DNA from: Aquabacter sp. L1I39
GTDB taxonomy: Bacteria; Pseudomonadota; Alphaproteobacteria; Rhizobiales; Xanthobacteraceae
NCBI RefSeq assembly: GCF_017742835.1
Contig: NZ_CP072392.1
Coordinates: 4,053,695 to 4,117,694 of the forward strand
DNA length: 64,000 nucleotides
Direction: 5' to 3'
The position numbers and the translations under genes were made by a program. This document shows, piece after piece, positions 35,585 to 44,283 of the stretch (position 1 is its first letter; each line of letters starts with the position of its first letter). Below the pieces are notes generated by a model. That model made no database searches, was not told where the DNA came from, and saw nothing but the letters and a program-made list of their open reading frames with translations.

Positions 35585-36628
35585 TTATTGAGTGGACCGA
35601 CCTCGGTCGAGTGCTCCAGAGCTGATTGCTCGTTTATTGAAGAATTTCGTAAATCGATCTAAATATTCAAAGCATCTAGTGTGCCTTTCGCTGAAGAATA
35701 GCTTTTCGGAGTCTTCGTCGGATAAGCCATCTATACTATAAGAAATTTCTGCCACTCGCTCCATTGTAATGTCGATATAAACTTCGCTAAAAATCTCGAT
35801 TTCCGATCTGGATATTTTTACATCAATAGTTCCTTTTATTTCCTCTATTATTAGGCAAACTAGGGTGTCTGCGGTTGCTAAATTCATTATCTGTCTCATT
35901 TGATCGCCGAAGTAATTCATATATTGGATACATAACTCCGGAAGTTTCGGTGAACTAAATGTAAAATACTCATTTTCGCTTTGAGGTGATGATGTAGAGA
36001 AGTAAGCGCTCATTAGTGCTAGCATGGTTTTTTTGTAATTTTTGAAATTATCGATCATAATTGATGGACTTTGAGACGAAATTATAAGATGAGAAACTAT
36101 TCTGTCGTTCAATTGTGGAAAAAGTGCGGGATTCTGTTTTATAAAATCAATTGGCCTCCAGAGCTCTGGAAATGTAGGCTCAATTACAATTATAAGGGGT
36201 AGGTAGATCTGGTCCTCGTCGCGATGATTGGGTATCGGAAAGCCTTTTTCGTTGAGTTGTCCTGTCGTTGATCTGCAGGCGTTATAAAATTCCTGTTCTC
36301 GTAAAAGGCGAAGAACGTGATTTATCGATAGATAATTAGAGTACGTAACGACCTTCGCATTATTGACTAGCTTGGACATTTCTTTTTTTTCATCTTCTAA
36401 TCTTTGTTGATCCATCTGGGATATAAGCAATAGAATTGATATAGTTCCTCCAATTATTGAGGCGGCAATTTGACCTAATAGAAGGTGTGATATTTCCCAT
36501 TTATTTTGATTTTTAGGGTCTGTTGCAATCTTATATGCAGATATTTCTGCCGCTGCATAATAGCAATATATTAAGTAAATGCATGTGATTAATGCCAATA
36601 TAAGGAGAAATTCTATCGTCATTCCCAT
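35585..36628 (-). CDS. Uncharacterised membrane protein in an AT-rich island
   Basis: A 347-residue protein whose codon use is strikingly AT-rich compared with every neighbour, with many AAA/AAT/ATA/TTA codons. Two transmembrane helices are visible (about residues 5-26 and 47-68), followed by a short charged, probably coiled-coil segment (QMDQQRLEDEKKEMSKLV) and a soluble domain rich in aromatic residues. I recognise no domain. Start ATG 36628, with AGAAAG upstream; an in-frame ATG two codons later is an alternative. Isolated AT-rich membrane proteins like this are often acquired by transfer, and some act in phage defence, but nothing here proves it. Confidence 0.7.
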   Translation of the reverse strand: MGMTIEFLLILALITCIYLIYCYYAAAEISAYKIATDPKNQNKWEISHLLLGQIAASIIGGTISILLLISQMDQQRLEDEKKEMSKLVNNAKVVTYSNYLSINHVLRLLREQEFYNACRSTTGQLNEKGFPIPNHRDEDQIYLPLIIVIEPTFPELWRPIDFIKQNPALFPQLNDRIVSHLIISSQSPSIMIDNFKNYKKTMLALMSAYFSTSSPQSENEYFTFSSPKLPELCIQYMNYFGDQMRQIMNLATADTLVCLIIEEIKGTIDVKISRSEIEIFSEVYIDITMERVAEISYSIDGLSDEDSEKLFFSERHTRCFEYLDRFTKFFNKRAISSGALDRGRSTQ

Positions 36629-37052
36629 TGAATTAATCTTTCTATATTGATTTTTGTAGAATTGTCATTTTTTGTGGGGTTAAATCACAGAATTGTATCC
36701 ATGGTCGCATATAATCTTTGTTCATCGGACAAAACGCAAGCGGCGCGTCAATGCTGATGATCAAGTCGCGGATTGAGCTTTTAGGACCCTCAAGTCTGGC
36801 CAGATCCTAAAAGCTGAAAGCAATGTGATTACGCCCGAAAAGGTCCGACGCGACCTGGAATGGAACGAATAGCTTGGCAAAAAGATCAAGCGATCAGTCG
36901 AGGCGATGAAGTTTGCTGATTTTTGGCTAATTCGTTTTACGATCCAAGTCGCAGAAGTTTGATTTCCTAAGTCAGACTCTAAGCGCTTGGCGATCATATG
37001 AAATGCCGTTAACCTTAACGGCCGATTAACCCGGTGAGCGCACGGTCTTTCC
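36629..37052. other. AT-rich intergenic stretch before the nfrA-like gene
   Basis: 424 bases without a supported gene. The frame around 36770-36960 reads through as an open stretch with a single TAG and may be a decayed remnant, but I recognise nothing in it. The right end (37005-37030) holds an inverted repeat and the CtrA-type box described separately. Base composition returns to GC-rich at about 37030. Confidence 0.4.
37015..37030. promoter_or_regulatory. CtrA-type box upstream of the nfrA-like gene
   Basis: TTAACGGCCGATTAAC is TTAA-N7-TTAA with the terminal C, a perfect match to the classical CtrA consensus TTAA-N7-TTAAC. It ends 22 bases before the ATG at 37053. A GCCGTTAA/TTAACGGC inverted repeat (37005-37022) overlaps it. 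CtrA binding is inference. Confidence 0.55.
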
Positions 37053-39491
37053 ATGACCGTCGCGATTCGCCCGATCTCCACATCCCCTGCGCGCACCGCC
37101 TCCTGGAGGGGGCGGGCGGCGGCCTCTGCTTTGGCATTGGCGGTGGCACTGGGTGCGCTGTCGCCGGGCCTGGTGCGGCATGCGGTGGCGCAGGACGCGT
37201 CCAGTGCCGCCTGGTCGCTGGCGGACCAAGCCTATCGTGCCTTCGCGGCGGGCGAATATGGGGAGGCAACCGACAAGGTGCGCTCCGCTTTGGCGCTCCA
37301 GCCGGACGTGGTGCGCTGGCGCCTCCTGCTCATCGATGCCCTCATCGCCGCCGGCCGCCTGCCCCAGGCCGAGGCGGAAATCCGCCGTGCTCGATCCCTA
37401 GGCGTGACCGATCCGCGCCTCGCGGATCGGGACACCGTCATCGCCGAGCGCAGCAGGGCCGCCGAGACCCAGCCGGTCATTCCGCCGGTTCGGCAAGCCC
37501 CGCCGGCTCCGCCTCCCGCCGCGCAGGCGCAAACCGCGCCTTTCCAAACCGCGCCTTCCCTCCCCGCACCCGATCAAGCCGCGCCATCCCCAGCGGCGCC
37601 CATTTCCTCGCAGGCTGCTCCCTCCCAGCCTGCGCCTGCGCCGGCAAGCCCGTCGCGTGGGGCTGCGGCTCCTGCGCCAGCTGCTCCGCCCGCTCCCGTC
37701 GCGCCGGCGCCGTCGATCCAGGGGCAGGCTTCGAGCGTCTCCGCTCCGCCCGCTGCTTCGACACCGGAGCGTGCCCCGGCTGCCCCGGCTGCCCCAGCGC
37801 CCTCAGCGCCCCCGGCGGCTCCGGCGCCTGTCGCCCCATCTGCCGCCGCCCCGACGGCGGAACAGGGGGCGTTCCAGGCGGCGGATGCGGCCTACAAGGC
37901 CTATGCCGCCAAGGACTATGCCGCAGCCGTGACCTCCGCCCGCGCGGCGGTGGCGGCGGCGCCGCAGAATGGCGCCTATCGCTCTCTGCTGGTGACCGCG
38001 CTGTCCGCCGCCGGACGCTTTGCCGAGGCTGTGCAGGCGGCGGGCGAGGGGCTGGCGCGGGTGAGGGACAAGGCCCAGCTCCTGGTGCAGCGGGCTTTCG
38101 CCTACCAGAAGCTCGGCCGCCAGGCGCTGGCGGCGAAGGATTTCGCCGCGGCCCTGAAGGACCCCGGCCTGCCCGCCGCGCAGGTGCGCGAGGTGCGCCT
38201 TTCGCTGGCCGATGCGGCGCTGGCCGCCAGGGACCCGGCGGAGGCGCTGGTCGCCCTCGCCCCGTTCGCCCGCGAGCGCAGCTATGACGTGGCCGCCCGC
38301 CGCGCCTTCGCTCTCCAGGCCCTCAATCGCCATGAGGAGGCCCTCGCCGCCTTCGACCTCGGCGCCGCCACCGCCCGCACCGCCACCGACCGCGCCACCA
38401 TGCTGCGCGGCGGCCTCGGCGCGCTGGTGGCCCTGAACCGCAAGGACGAGGCGCGCCAGCGCTTCCTGACGGCGCTGGCCGCCGGCGATTTCGCGCCCTT
38501 CACGTCCCTGGACGTGGCCTATCTCGCCAACCAGGTGGGGGCGGAGAAGGAAGCGCTGGTCTATTTCGACAAGGCCAAGTCCTTTGGCGAGCTGCGCGGC
38601 CCCTCGACGCTGGATGCGGCCTATGTGGCCAAGCGCCAAGCGGAGAACCGCCAGGCCATCGCCTTCTTCGAGCAGGCGCTGGACGAACATCGCTCCGGCT
38701 CCCTTCCCCTGCCCGCCCAGACCGCCTTCGGCGTGCGGCGGGAGGTGGCGGACATGGAGCGCAGCTGGGGTGCCTATGCCTCCATCTCCTATGGCGCGGT
38801 GGGCGTCATGCCCACCTCCATCATGGCGCCGCCGCCTGGCGTCGGCCATACGGTGCAGGCGGGCGGCGAGCTCTATTGGCGCCCGCCGGGCATCGGCTAT
38901 CGGAACGGGGCGCTGTTCGAGGTGTTCGGCCGGGCCTTTGAGACGCTCTATGCGGAGAATGACGGCGTCACCGGCTGGCCCACCGTCCAGCTCAGCGCCG
39001 GCGCGCGCTGGAAGCCTCTTTCGGATCAGAACCTGATCCTGGAGGTGAGCTATCTCTTTCCCGGTGGCAGCGCGGCGCGCACCGACTGGCTGTTCCGCAT
39101 CGCCTATTCCACCGGCGAAGGCTCGGACCTGCGGGTCGACGTGCCCGACTGGACCTATTGGCAGGTCTATGGGGAGGGCGACTATTTCGCCCTCAATCCC
39201 GAGACCATCGGCAATTTCGAAGCGCGCTACGGCCGCTCCTACCGGCTCGACGGGATCAGCGACAAGGTGGTCTTCACCCCCTTCCTGGCCATTGGCGGGG
39301 CCTATGATTCCGTGCTCGCCACGCCGGGTGCGCTGGGCGCGGGACCGGGGGCGAATCTGCGCTTCTGGTTCCGCGAGGACACCTATGCGGCGCCCCGCTC
39401 CTATGTGGACTTCACGCTGCAATATCGCTGGCGGCTGGCGGGCGACGACCGCGCCCAGGGCGTCTTCGCCTCCGCCTTCCTGTCCTACTGA
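37053..39491 (+). CDS. NfrA-like outer-membrane TPR/beta-barrel protein
   Basis: An 812-residue exported protein. The signal peptide covers about residues 1-46 (ending AVA-QDASS). Then comes a TPR-like helical region (50-135), a long proline/alanine-rich linker (135-280), a second TPR array (about 285-560, with repeats such as AYQKLGRQALAAKDFAAAL), and a C-terminal barrel of the NfrA_C type (about 590-812, ending FASAFLSY with a terminal aromatic residue as in outer-membrane barrels). In E. coli NfrA is the outer-membrane protein for secretion of the N4-phage receptor glycan. The gene begins the cluster with DUF4434, wecB, bcsB-like and nfrB-like genes and has the CtrA box just upstream. Confidence 0.85.
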   Translation: MTVAIRPISTSPARTASWRGRAAASALALAVALGALSPGLVRHAVAQDASSAAWSLADQAYRAFAAGEYGEATDKVRSALALQPDVVRWRLLLIDALIAAGRLPQAEAEIRRARSLGVTDPRLADRDTVIAERSRAAETQPVIPPVRQAPPAPPPAAQAQTAPFQTAPSLPAPDQAAPSPAAPISSQAAPSQPAPAPASPSRGAAAPAPAAPPAPVAPAPSIQGQASSVSAPPAASTPERAPAAPAAPAPSAPPAAPAPVAPSAAAPTAEQGAFQAADAAYKAYAAKDYAAAVTSARAAVAAAPQNGAYRSLLVTALSAAGRFAEAVQAAGEGLARVRDKAQLLVQRAFAYQKLGRQALAAKDFAAALKDPGLPAAQVREVRLSLADAALAARDPAEALVALAPFARERSYDVAARRAFALQALNRHEEALAAFDLGAATARTATDRATMLRGGLGALVALNRKDEARQRFLTALAAGDFAPFTSLDVAYLANQVGAEKEALVYFDKAKSFGELRGPSTLDAAYVAKRQAENRQAIAFFEQALDEHRSGSLPLPAQTAFGVRREVADMERSWGAYASISYGAVGVMPTSIMAPPPGVGHTVQAGGELYWRPPGIGYRNGALFEVFGRAFETLYAENDGVTGWPTVQLSAGARWKPLSDQNLILEVSYLFPGGSAARTDWLFRIAYSTGEGSDLRVDVPDWTYWQVYGEGDYFALNPETIGNFEARYGRSYRLDGISDKVVFTPFLAIGGAYDSVLATPGALGAGPGANLRFWFREDTYAAPRSYVDFTLQYRWRLAGDDRAQGVFASAFLSY

Positions 39492-40483
39492 TCCAGGGCT
39501 CGCGCATAGGCGGTGCGCAGCGCCCCGGCGCCGGATGCGGGGCCGGTCATGTAGGGGTGAAGCGCGAAGGCGATGAGGTGCTCCGCGCCACTGGCGGCGG
39601 CGACATCCAGCTGGGCGGCGAGACGCACGAAATCGGCCGCGTCAGCGGCGAAGGCGCCGGGCTCCAGAAGGTCGGACTGCTTTTGGGCGAACAGCTCCAC
39701 CACCACGTCGAAAGCGCGGCCGGTGGCGCGGAAATAGGCGAACAGGGGGACCAGGTGGCGGTAATTGGCCAAGCCGAACATGCCGACCCCGTCCTGCACC
39801 AGCGGGCGCAGGGCAAGGTCGGCCGGCAGGGCCTGCCACAGCTCCACCAGCGTGCGGTCAGGCGCATTGGCGCTGTGGAAGCAGGAGATGGCCATGGGGC
39901 TCGCCCCGCCCGCCTGCCGCAGCCGTGTGAGGAAGGCGGCCAGGAGCGCCATCTCCTCCGGGCGCGCCCAGCTCGCCTGGTCCAGTTCGTAGGGAATATA
40001 CCAGCCGGCAAAGGCGGGGTGGCGGGCAAAGGGCGCGGCGGCGAGAAAGCGGGCGGCCTCGGTGGCGGCGGCATCGAGGAAGGCGGGGCGAGGGCGGGGG
40101 CTGCGGCCTTCCAGCACCGCCCAATAGTCGGGATCATAGGGCAGGCCCACCTGCAGCCGGCAGCCGGCAGCGAGGGCGAGGTCCATGAGGCGAATGATGA
40201 GGTCGGCATCGAGCGCGTAGTCGGTGCCGTGACGTGTCCATTGCAGGACCAGGTTCGGGCAGCCAAAGGCGCGCGCATCCGCGATCTTGCGCGCCCATCC
40301 GGTGCCGGACAAAGCAAGGTCGTCGCGCCAGGGCTGGATGAAGGTGCCGTCGAGCCGGCCCGAAAGGCGCCAGGGATCGCGCGCCGAGCGCGACAGCAGG
40401 GCAAGCGTGCCGAAAGCCGCGGCGGCCAGAATGGCGCGGCGGCCGGGCGCGCGGGGGACGGCCGGATCGCCGGCGTCAGTCAT
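39485..40483 (-). CDS. DUF4434-like protein, probably exported
   Basis: A 332-residue protein read opposite to its neighbours; its stop overlaps the end of the nfrA-like gene by seven bases. An RR-containing hydrophobic N-terminus (GRRAILAAAAFGTLALL) suggests a Tat-type signal or an anchor. The rest looks like a TIM-barrel glycoside-hydrolase relative of the DUF4434 type (FIQPWRDD, PNLVLQWTRHG, LQVGLPYDPDYW, WYIPYELDQ). I recall that the YbcH protein encoded beside E. coli nfrA has this type of domain, but this should be checked. Conserved acidic residues in YELD could be catalytic, and a glycan-trimming role is a guess from context. Confidence 0.7.
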   Translation of the reverse strand: MTDAGDPAVPRAPGRRAILAAAAFGTLALLSRSARDPWRLSGRLDGTFIQPWRDDLALSGTGWARKIADARAFGCPNLVLQWTRHGTDYALDADLIIRLMDLALAAGCRLQVGLPYDPDYWAVLEGRSPRPRPAFLDAAATEAARFLAAAPFARHPAFAGWYIPYELDQASWARPEEMALLAAFLTRLRQAGGASPMAISCFHSANAPDRTLVELWQALPADLALRPLVQDGVGMFGLANYRHLVPLFAYFRATGRAFDVVVELFAQKQSDLLEPGAFAADAADFVRLAAQLDVAAASGAEHLIAFALHPYMTGPASGAGALRTAYARALDQ

Positions 40484-40551
40484 GCCAGGGCCATGGGAGC
40501 GGGCGCATAGGAGCGTCGGGGACCGGTTGAAACAGGGGGCAATTGGAGATC

Positions 40552-41697
40552 ATGCGCATTTTGTCGGTGTTCGGTACCCGACCTGAAGCCATCAAGATGG
40601 CGCCTTTGGTCAAGTCGATCGAAGCGGAAGCTGGACTGACCTCCCTTGTCTGCGTAACCGGCCAGCACCGCGCCATGCTGGACCAGGTGCTCGGCCTGTT
40701 CCAGATCACCCCCGATTACGACCTTGATGTGATGGTCCCCAACCAGACGCTCAATGGCCTGACCGCCCGCGTGTTCTCCGCCCTCGACCCGGTGCTGGAC
40801 GAGGTGCGGCCGGATCGAGTGCTGGTGCATGGTGACACCACGACGGCGCTAGCGGCGGCGCTGTGCGCCTTCAATCGGGGCATTCCGTTGGGGCATGTGG
40901 AGGCAGGCCTGCGCACCTATGACCTCACCCAGCCCTGGCCGGAAGAGATGAACCGACAGGTGGCGGACCGCCTCTGCGGCCTCCTTTTCGCACCCACCCC
41001 GGCGGCGGCGGACAATCTGCGCAGCGAGCGCCTCGCCGGGACCATTCACGTCACCGGCAATACGGTCATCGATGCCCTGTTCCTGGCGCTGGCGCGGATC
41101 GATTCCGACCCGGCCCTTGCCGCCGAGCTGTCCGGCCAGTTCGCCTTCCTGGACGCCAGCCGGCGCCTGGTGCTGGTGACGGGCCACCGGCGGGAGAATT
41201 TCGGCCCCGGCTTCATCGCCATTTGCGAGGCGCTCTCCCGCCTCGCCGCCCGCAGCGACATCGAGATCCTCTATCCCGTCCACCTCAACCCCCATGTGCG
41301 CGAGCCGGTGCACCGGCTTTTGGGCGGACGGGCCAACGTACATCTGATCCCGCCGCTGGATTACCTGCCCTTCGTCTATCTCATGCGCCGCTGCCATCTG
41401 GTGCTCACCGATTCCGGCGGCGTGCAGGAGGAGGCGCCCTCCCTCGGCAAGCCGGTGCTGGTGATGCGCGAGGTCACCGAACGGCCGGAGGCCGTCGCGG
41501 CAGGGACGGTGGAACTGGTGGGAACGGATGCCGACCGCATCGTCGGCGCGGTGGGTGCGCTGCTGGACGAACCGGAGCGCTATGCGCAGTTCTCGCGGCA
41601 GAACAATCCCTACGGCGATGGACGTGCCTGTGCGCGCATCGTATCCGCCTTGCTCGGCCGTGAAATCGCACCCTTTGCCGCGGGAGACCGCGCATGA
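40552..41697 (+). CDS. wecB: UDP-N-acetylglucosamine 2-epimerase (non-hydrolysing)
   Basis: A 381-residue enzyme that interconverts UDP-GlcNAc and UDP-ManNAc. Visible signatures are FGTRPEAIKMAPL at the N-terminus, VHGDTTTALAAAL, HVEAGLRT, VTGHRRENFG (active-site H and R), LTDSGGVQEEAPSLGKPVLVMR and TERPEAV. Start ATG 40552 follows GGAG. It sits inside the glycan cluster and presumably supplies UDP-ManNAc; in E. coli WecB is required for the NfrAB-dependent glycan. Its stop overlaps an in-frame ATG of the next gene. Confidence 0.95.
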   Translation: MRILSVFGTRPEAIKMAPLVKSIEAEAGLTSLVCVTGQHRAMLDQVLGLFQITPDYDLDVMVPNQTLNGLTARVFSALDPVLDEVRPDRVLVHGDTTTALAAALCAFNRGIPLGHVEAGLRTYDLTQPWPEEMNRQVADRLCGLLFAPTPAAADNLRSERLAGTIHVTGNTVIDALFLALARIDSDPALAAELSGQFAFLDASRRLVLVTGHRRENFGPGFIAICEALSRLAARSDIEILYPVHLNPHVREPVHRLLGGRANVHLIPPLDYLPFVYLMRRCHLVLTDSGGVQEEAPSLGKPVLVMREVTERPEAVAAGTVELVGTDADRIVGAVGALLDEPERYAQFSRQNNPYGDGRACARIVSALLGREIAPFAAGDRA

Positions 41698-41819
41698 TCG
41701 TGATCGGGGCACCGGCCAGCGCGCTCCAAAGGGCGCAATTTGAGCCGATTTGCAGTGAATTTGGCGACGGGCGCGAGGCTGGGCAGGCCGCTGCGCACCG
41801 GGACAGGCAGGACGAGACC

Positions 41820-44168
41820 GTGGGCAAGACAGCGTATTTTCCTTTCGGCCGCCCGGTCACCGGCGGCGTCTTCAGCGCCGTGGCGGGGCTCGCCCTTCTG
41901 GGGCTCACCTGCGCCATGCCTCGCCCGGCCGAGGCCCAGACCCCGCCGCCGCGGCAGCTGCAAGCCCCGCTGCAGATCCAGGCCCAGCGCCAGGCCCAGC
42001 TGCAGACCCCGCCCGCGAGCGCCACGTCGCGCCCGCCCGCGGCCCCCGCCGAGACCCTCGCCGAGGCCATCAGGGCGCTGAGCGACGGCACCGTGCAGGT
42101 GAGCGTTGCTCTCTCCGAGCTCGGCATTGCCCGGCCCATCAACCTGTCCGGCACGGATTCGCGCCGCAGCCTGTTCCTCCCCGTGCCTTCTGGCATCCCC
42201 ATCAAGGATGCGGTGGTGACGTTGGACGCCCGCTATCTGCGTGGCGATGGCGGGCGGACGACCGTGGTGGCCTATGTGGACGGCACCGCCCAATGGGCGA
42301 GCGCCCCCTCCGATCCGGAGGGCGTGATCTCGACCCCCATGTCGATTTCGGGGCGGCCGCGCAATTCCGGCTTCGTGGAATTGTCCGTCGCCTGGGCCTC
42401 CATGGTGGCTGAGCAGGTGTGCTTCGACGACCGGTCCATCGGCAATGTGCTGGAGCTCCAGCCCACCACCCGACTGACCTATTCCTATGATCGCAACGCG
42501 GTGCTGGATCTCACCACCGCCTGGACCGCCCTGCCGGCCCGGACCCGGGTGCTGATGGCGCCAGGCGTCCTGTCCCAGCAGAGCTTCGATGCCTCCTGGC
42601 GCATCGGGACGGTGCTGGAGCGCGGGGGCAAGCGGGTGGTGTTCACGGTTCTGCCATCGGTGGGCAGCGAGGTGGACCTGACCGGCCTCACCCTACCCCC
42701 GCCGCTGCGGGCGATCCCCGCCTTCGCGGCCCTTCAGGGAGGCGGGCGCCACGTCATCAAGGACGCGGCGGAGCTGGGCGCGCTGCTGATGGTGGCGGGG
42801 CATGGCCCGGTGGTCGCGGATGTGGTGGTCAGCGATGCGGCGCTGCGCACCGCTTTGTCCGCCGCCATGGACGCCCTGCGTGTGCAGATGGCCGCCGCAG
42901 GCCCCGAGCCGCTCGCCGCGTTCGAGGCATGGCGCGCCCAGAACTTCACCGCCGAGCGGGACGTGACGGGCCGCAACCTCAACATCGCCATGCTGGGCGG
43001 GCGCTCGGTGATCGCGGTGGATGCCGCCGCCGCCGGCCCCGCCTCCGGCGTGCTCTCCGACACCTGGCGCCGCACGCTCCAGGTGCCGGCCGTGAAGGTG
43101 GATACCGCGGTCGCCCGTGCCCCCGGCGATAGCCGCGCCATTCCGCTCTCGCGCCTGGGCGGGGTGTCCGCCTCCTTTGACGTTCTGGTGCGCGGCGACT
43201 GGAGCGCCACCTTCGACATCGGCAAGGCGGTCACGGCCGGCGGCTTGCCCTCGCGCCTGGACTTGGACCTGGCGGCGGCGCCGAGCGCTGCCTCCTCCCA
43301 GCCGGTCGCCTCGGTGTTCCTGAACGATTATCTGCTGGGCGCCCGCAGCCTCGGCGGCAATGGCGGGGCGGAGCGGCTGTCGGTGGACGTGCCCTATTAC
43401 GCGCTCGCCCCGGTGAATGTGCTGCGGGTGTCGTTCCAGCGCCAGCCCATGGGCGATCGCTGCCGCGAGACGCCTCAGCCCTTTCCGGTGGCGGTGCTGC
43501 CCTCGAGCCGCCTCGTCTCCGACAACACCGCCACCACCACCGACTTCGTGGGCGTGCTGGCGCGGCTGTCTGGTCCGCTCGACGTCATCGTGCCGGCCGC
43601 CTATCTCCAGGCGCCCCTGGACGGCCTGCCGCGCATGGTCTCCGTAATGGTGGCCGCCGGCGTCTCGCCCGAGCAGGGCAAGCTGACGGTGGCGCCCGCC
43701 TCGGGCGCGGTGAAGCCCGGCGCCAACTTCGTGTCCTTCGACGCGGCCGTGGACGGTGCCGCCCGCAAGGTGCGCGTGGAGGGCGACCGGCTCATCCTGG
43801 TGGGCGAGGGCGACCGCACGCTCCTGGACCTGACCGGGCTCGACCGGGTGGCGGTGATCCAGGCCATGGCCTCCGGCGAGCGGGTGGGCCTCGATTATCG
43901 CTCGCTCGGCGGGGGAGCGGGAGACGCCACCTTCCAGCTCGGCACCGGTGACGTGGCGGTGGTGGCCGGCAACGGCACCGTGGCGCAGATCAACACCCAG
44001 AGCGCGGCCGAGGTGGTGGCGCAGCGGCCCTGGGACTATGTGCTGATGGCCTGGAACGAGCGCGCCACCTGGGGTCCCATCGCCGTCGGCGTCGCCATCG
44101 TCCTGTTCTTCGCGCTGCTGCTGGCGGCCCGTGCCATGCGCCGCCGGAACCGGACGGGCGGCCATTGA
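41820..44168 (+). CDS. BcsB-like periplasmic polysaccharide synthase subunit
   Basis: A protein of about 782 residues with a signal peptide (GKTAYFPFGRP, then VFSAVAGLALLGLTCA, ending AEA-Q), a long beta-rich body typical of the BcsB cellulose synthase partner (LSELGIARPINLSG, LSVAWASMVAEQVCFDDRS, then VNVLRVSFQRQ) and a single C-terminal transmembrane helix (GVAIVLFFALLLAARAM). In cellulose systems BcsB guides the polymer from the membrane synthase. I prefer GTG 41820; an in-frame ATG at 41694 overlaps the wecB stop (ATGA) but would hide the signal peptide behind 42 extra residues. Its presence next to an nfrB-like glycosyltransferase is unusual. Confidence 0.82.
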   Translation: MGKTAYFPFGRPVTGGVFSAVAGLALLGLTCAMPRPAEAQTPPPRQLQAPLQIQAQRQAQLQTPPASATSRPPAAPAETLAEAIRALSDGTVQVSVALSELGIARPINLSGTDSRRSLFLPVPSGIPIKDAVVTLDARYLRGDGGRTTVVAYVDGTAQWASAPSDPEGVISTPMSISGRPRNSGFVELSVAWASMVAEQVCFDDRSIGNVLELQPTTRLTYSYDRNAVLDLTTAWTALPARTRVLMAPGVLSQQSFDASWRIGTVLERGGKRVVFTVLPSVGSEVDLTGLTLPPPLRAIPAFAALQGGGRHVIKDAAELGALLMVAGHGPVVADVVVSDAALRTALSAAMDALRVQMAAAGPEPLAAFEAWRAQNFTAERDVTGRNLNIAMLGGRSVIAVDAAAAGPASGVLSDTWRRTLQVPAVKVDTAVARAPGDSRAIPLSRLGGVSASFDVLVRGDWSATFDIGKAVTAGGLPSRLDLDLAAAPSAASSQPVASVFLNDYLLGARSLGGNGGAERLSVDVPYYALAPVNVLRVSFQRQPMGDRCRETPQPFPVAVLPSSRLVSDNTATTTDFVGVLARLSGPLDVIVPAAYLQAPLDGLPRMVSVMVAAGVSPEQGKLTVAPASGAVKPGANFVSFDAAVDGAARKVRVEGDRLILVGEGDRTLLDLTGLDRVAVIQAMASGERVGLDYRSLGGGAGDATFQLGTGDVAVVAGNGTVAQINTQSAAEVVAQRPWDYVLMAWNERATWGPIAVGVAIVLFFALLLAARAMRRRNRTGGH

Positions 44169-44283
44169 TGAGGATGAGCGCACAGCGGGCGGCGCGTGCG
44201 CCGCGTTCGACGGCAGCCCCCGGGCTGGCCGTCCTGCGGAGACGTGCGCCCGCCCGCGGCACCGGCGCAGGGGGGAGGGGCCC

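Noticed and set aside
36761..37096. 111-codon minus-strand frame across the CtrA box
   Set aside because: It runs from AT-rich into GC-rich DNA, covers the promoter region of the nfrA-like gene and shows no similarity that I recognise.
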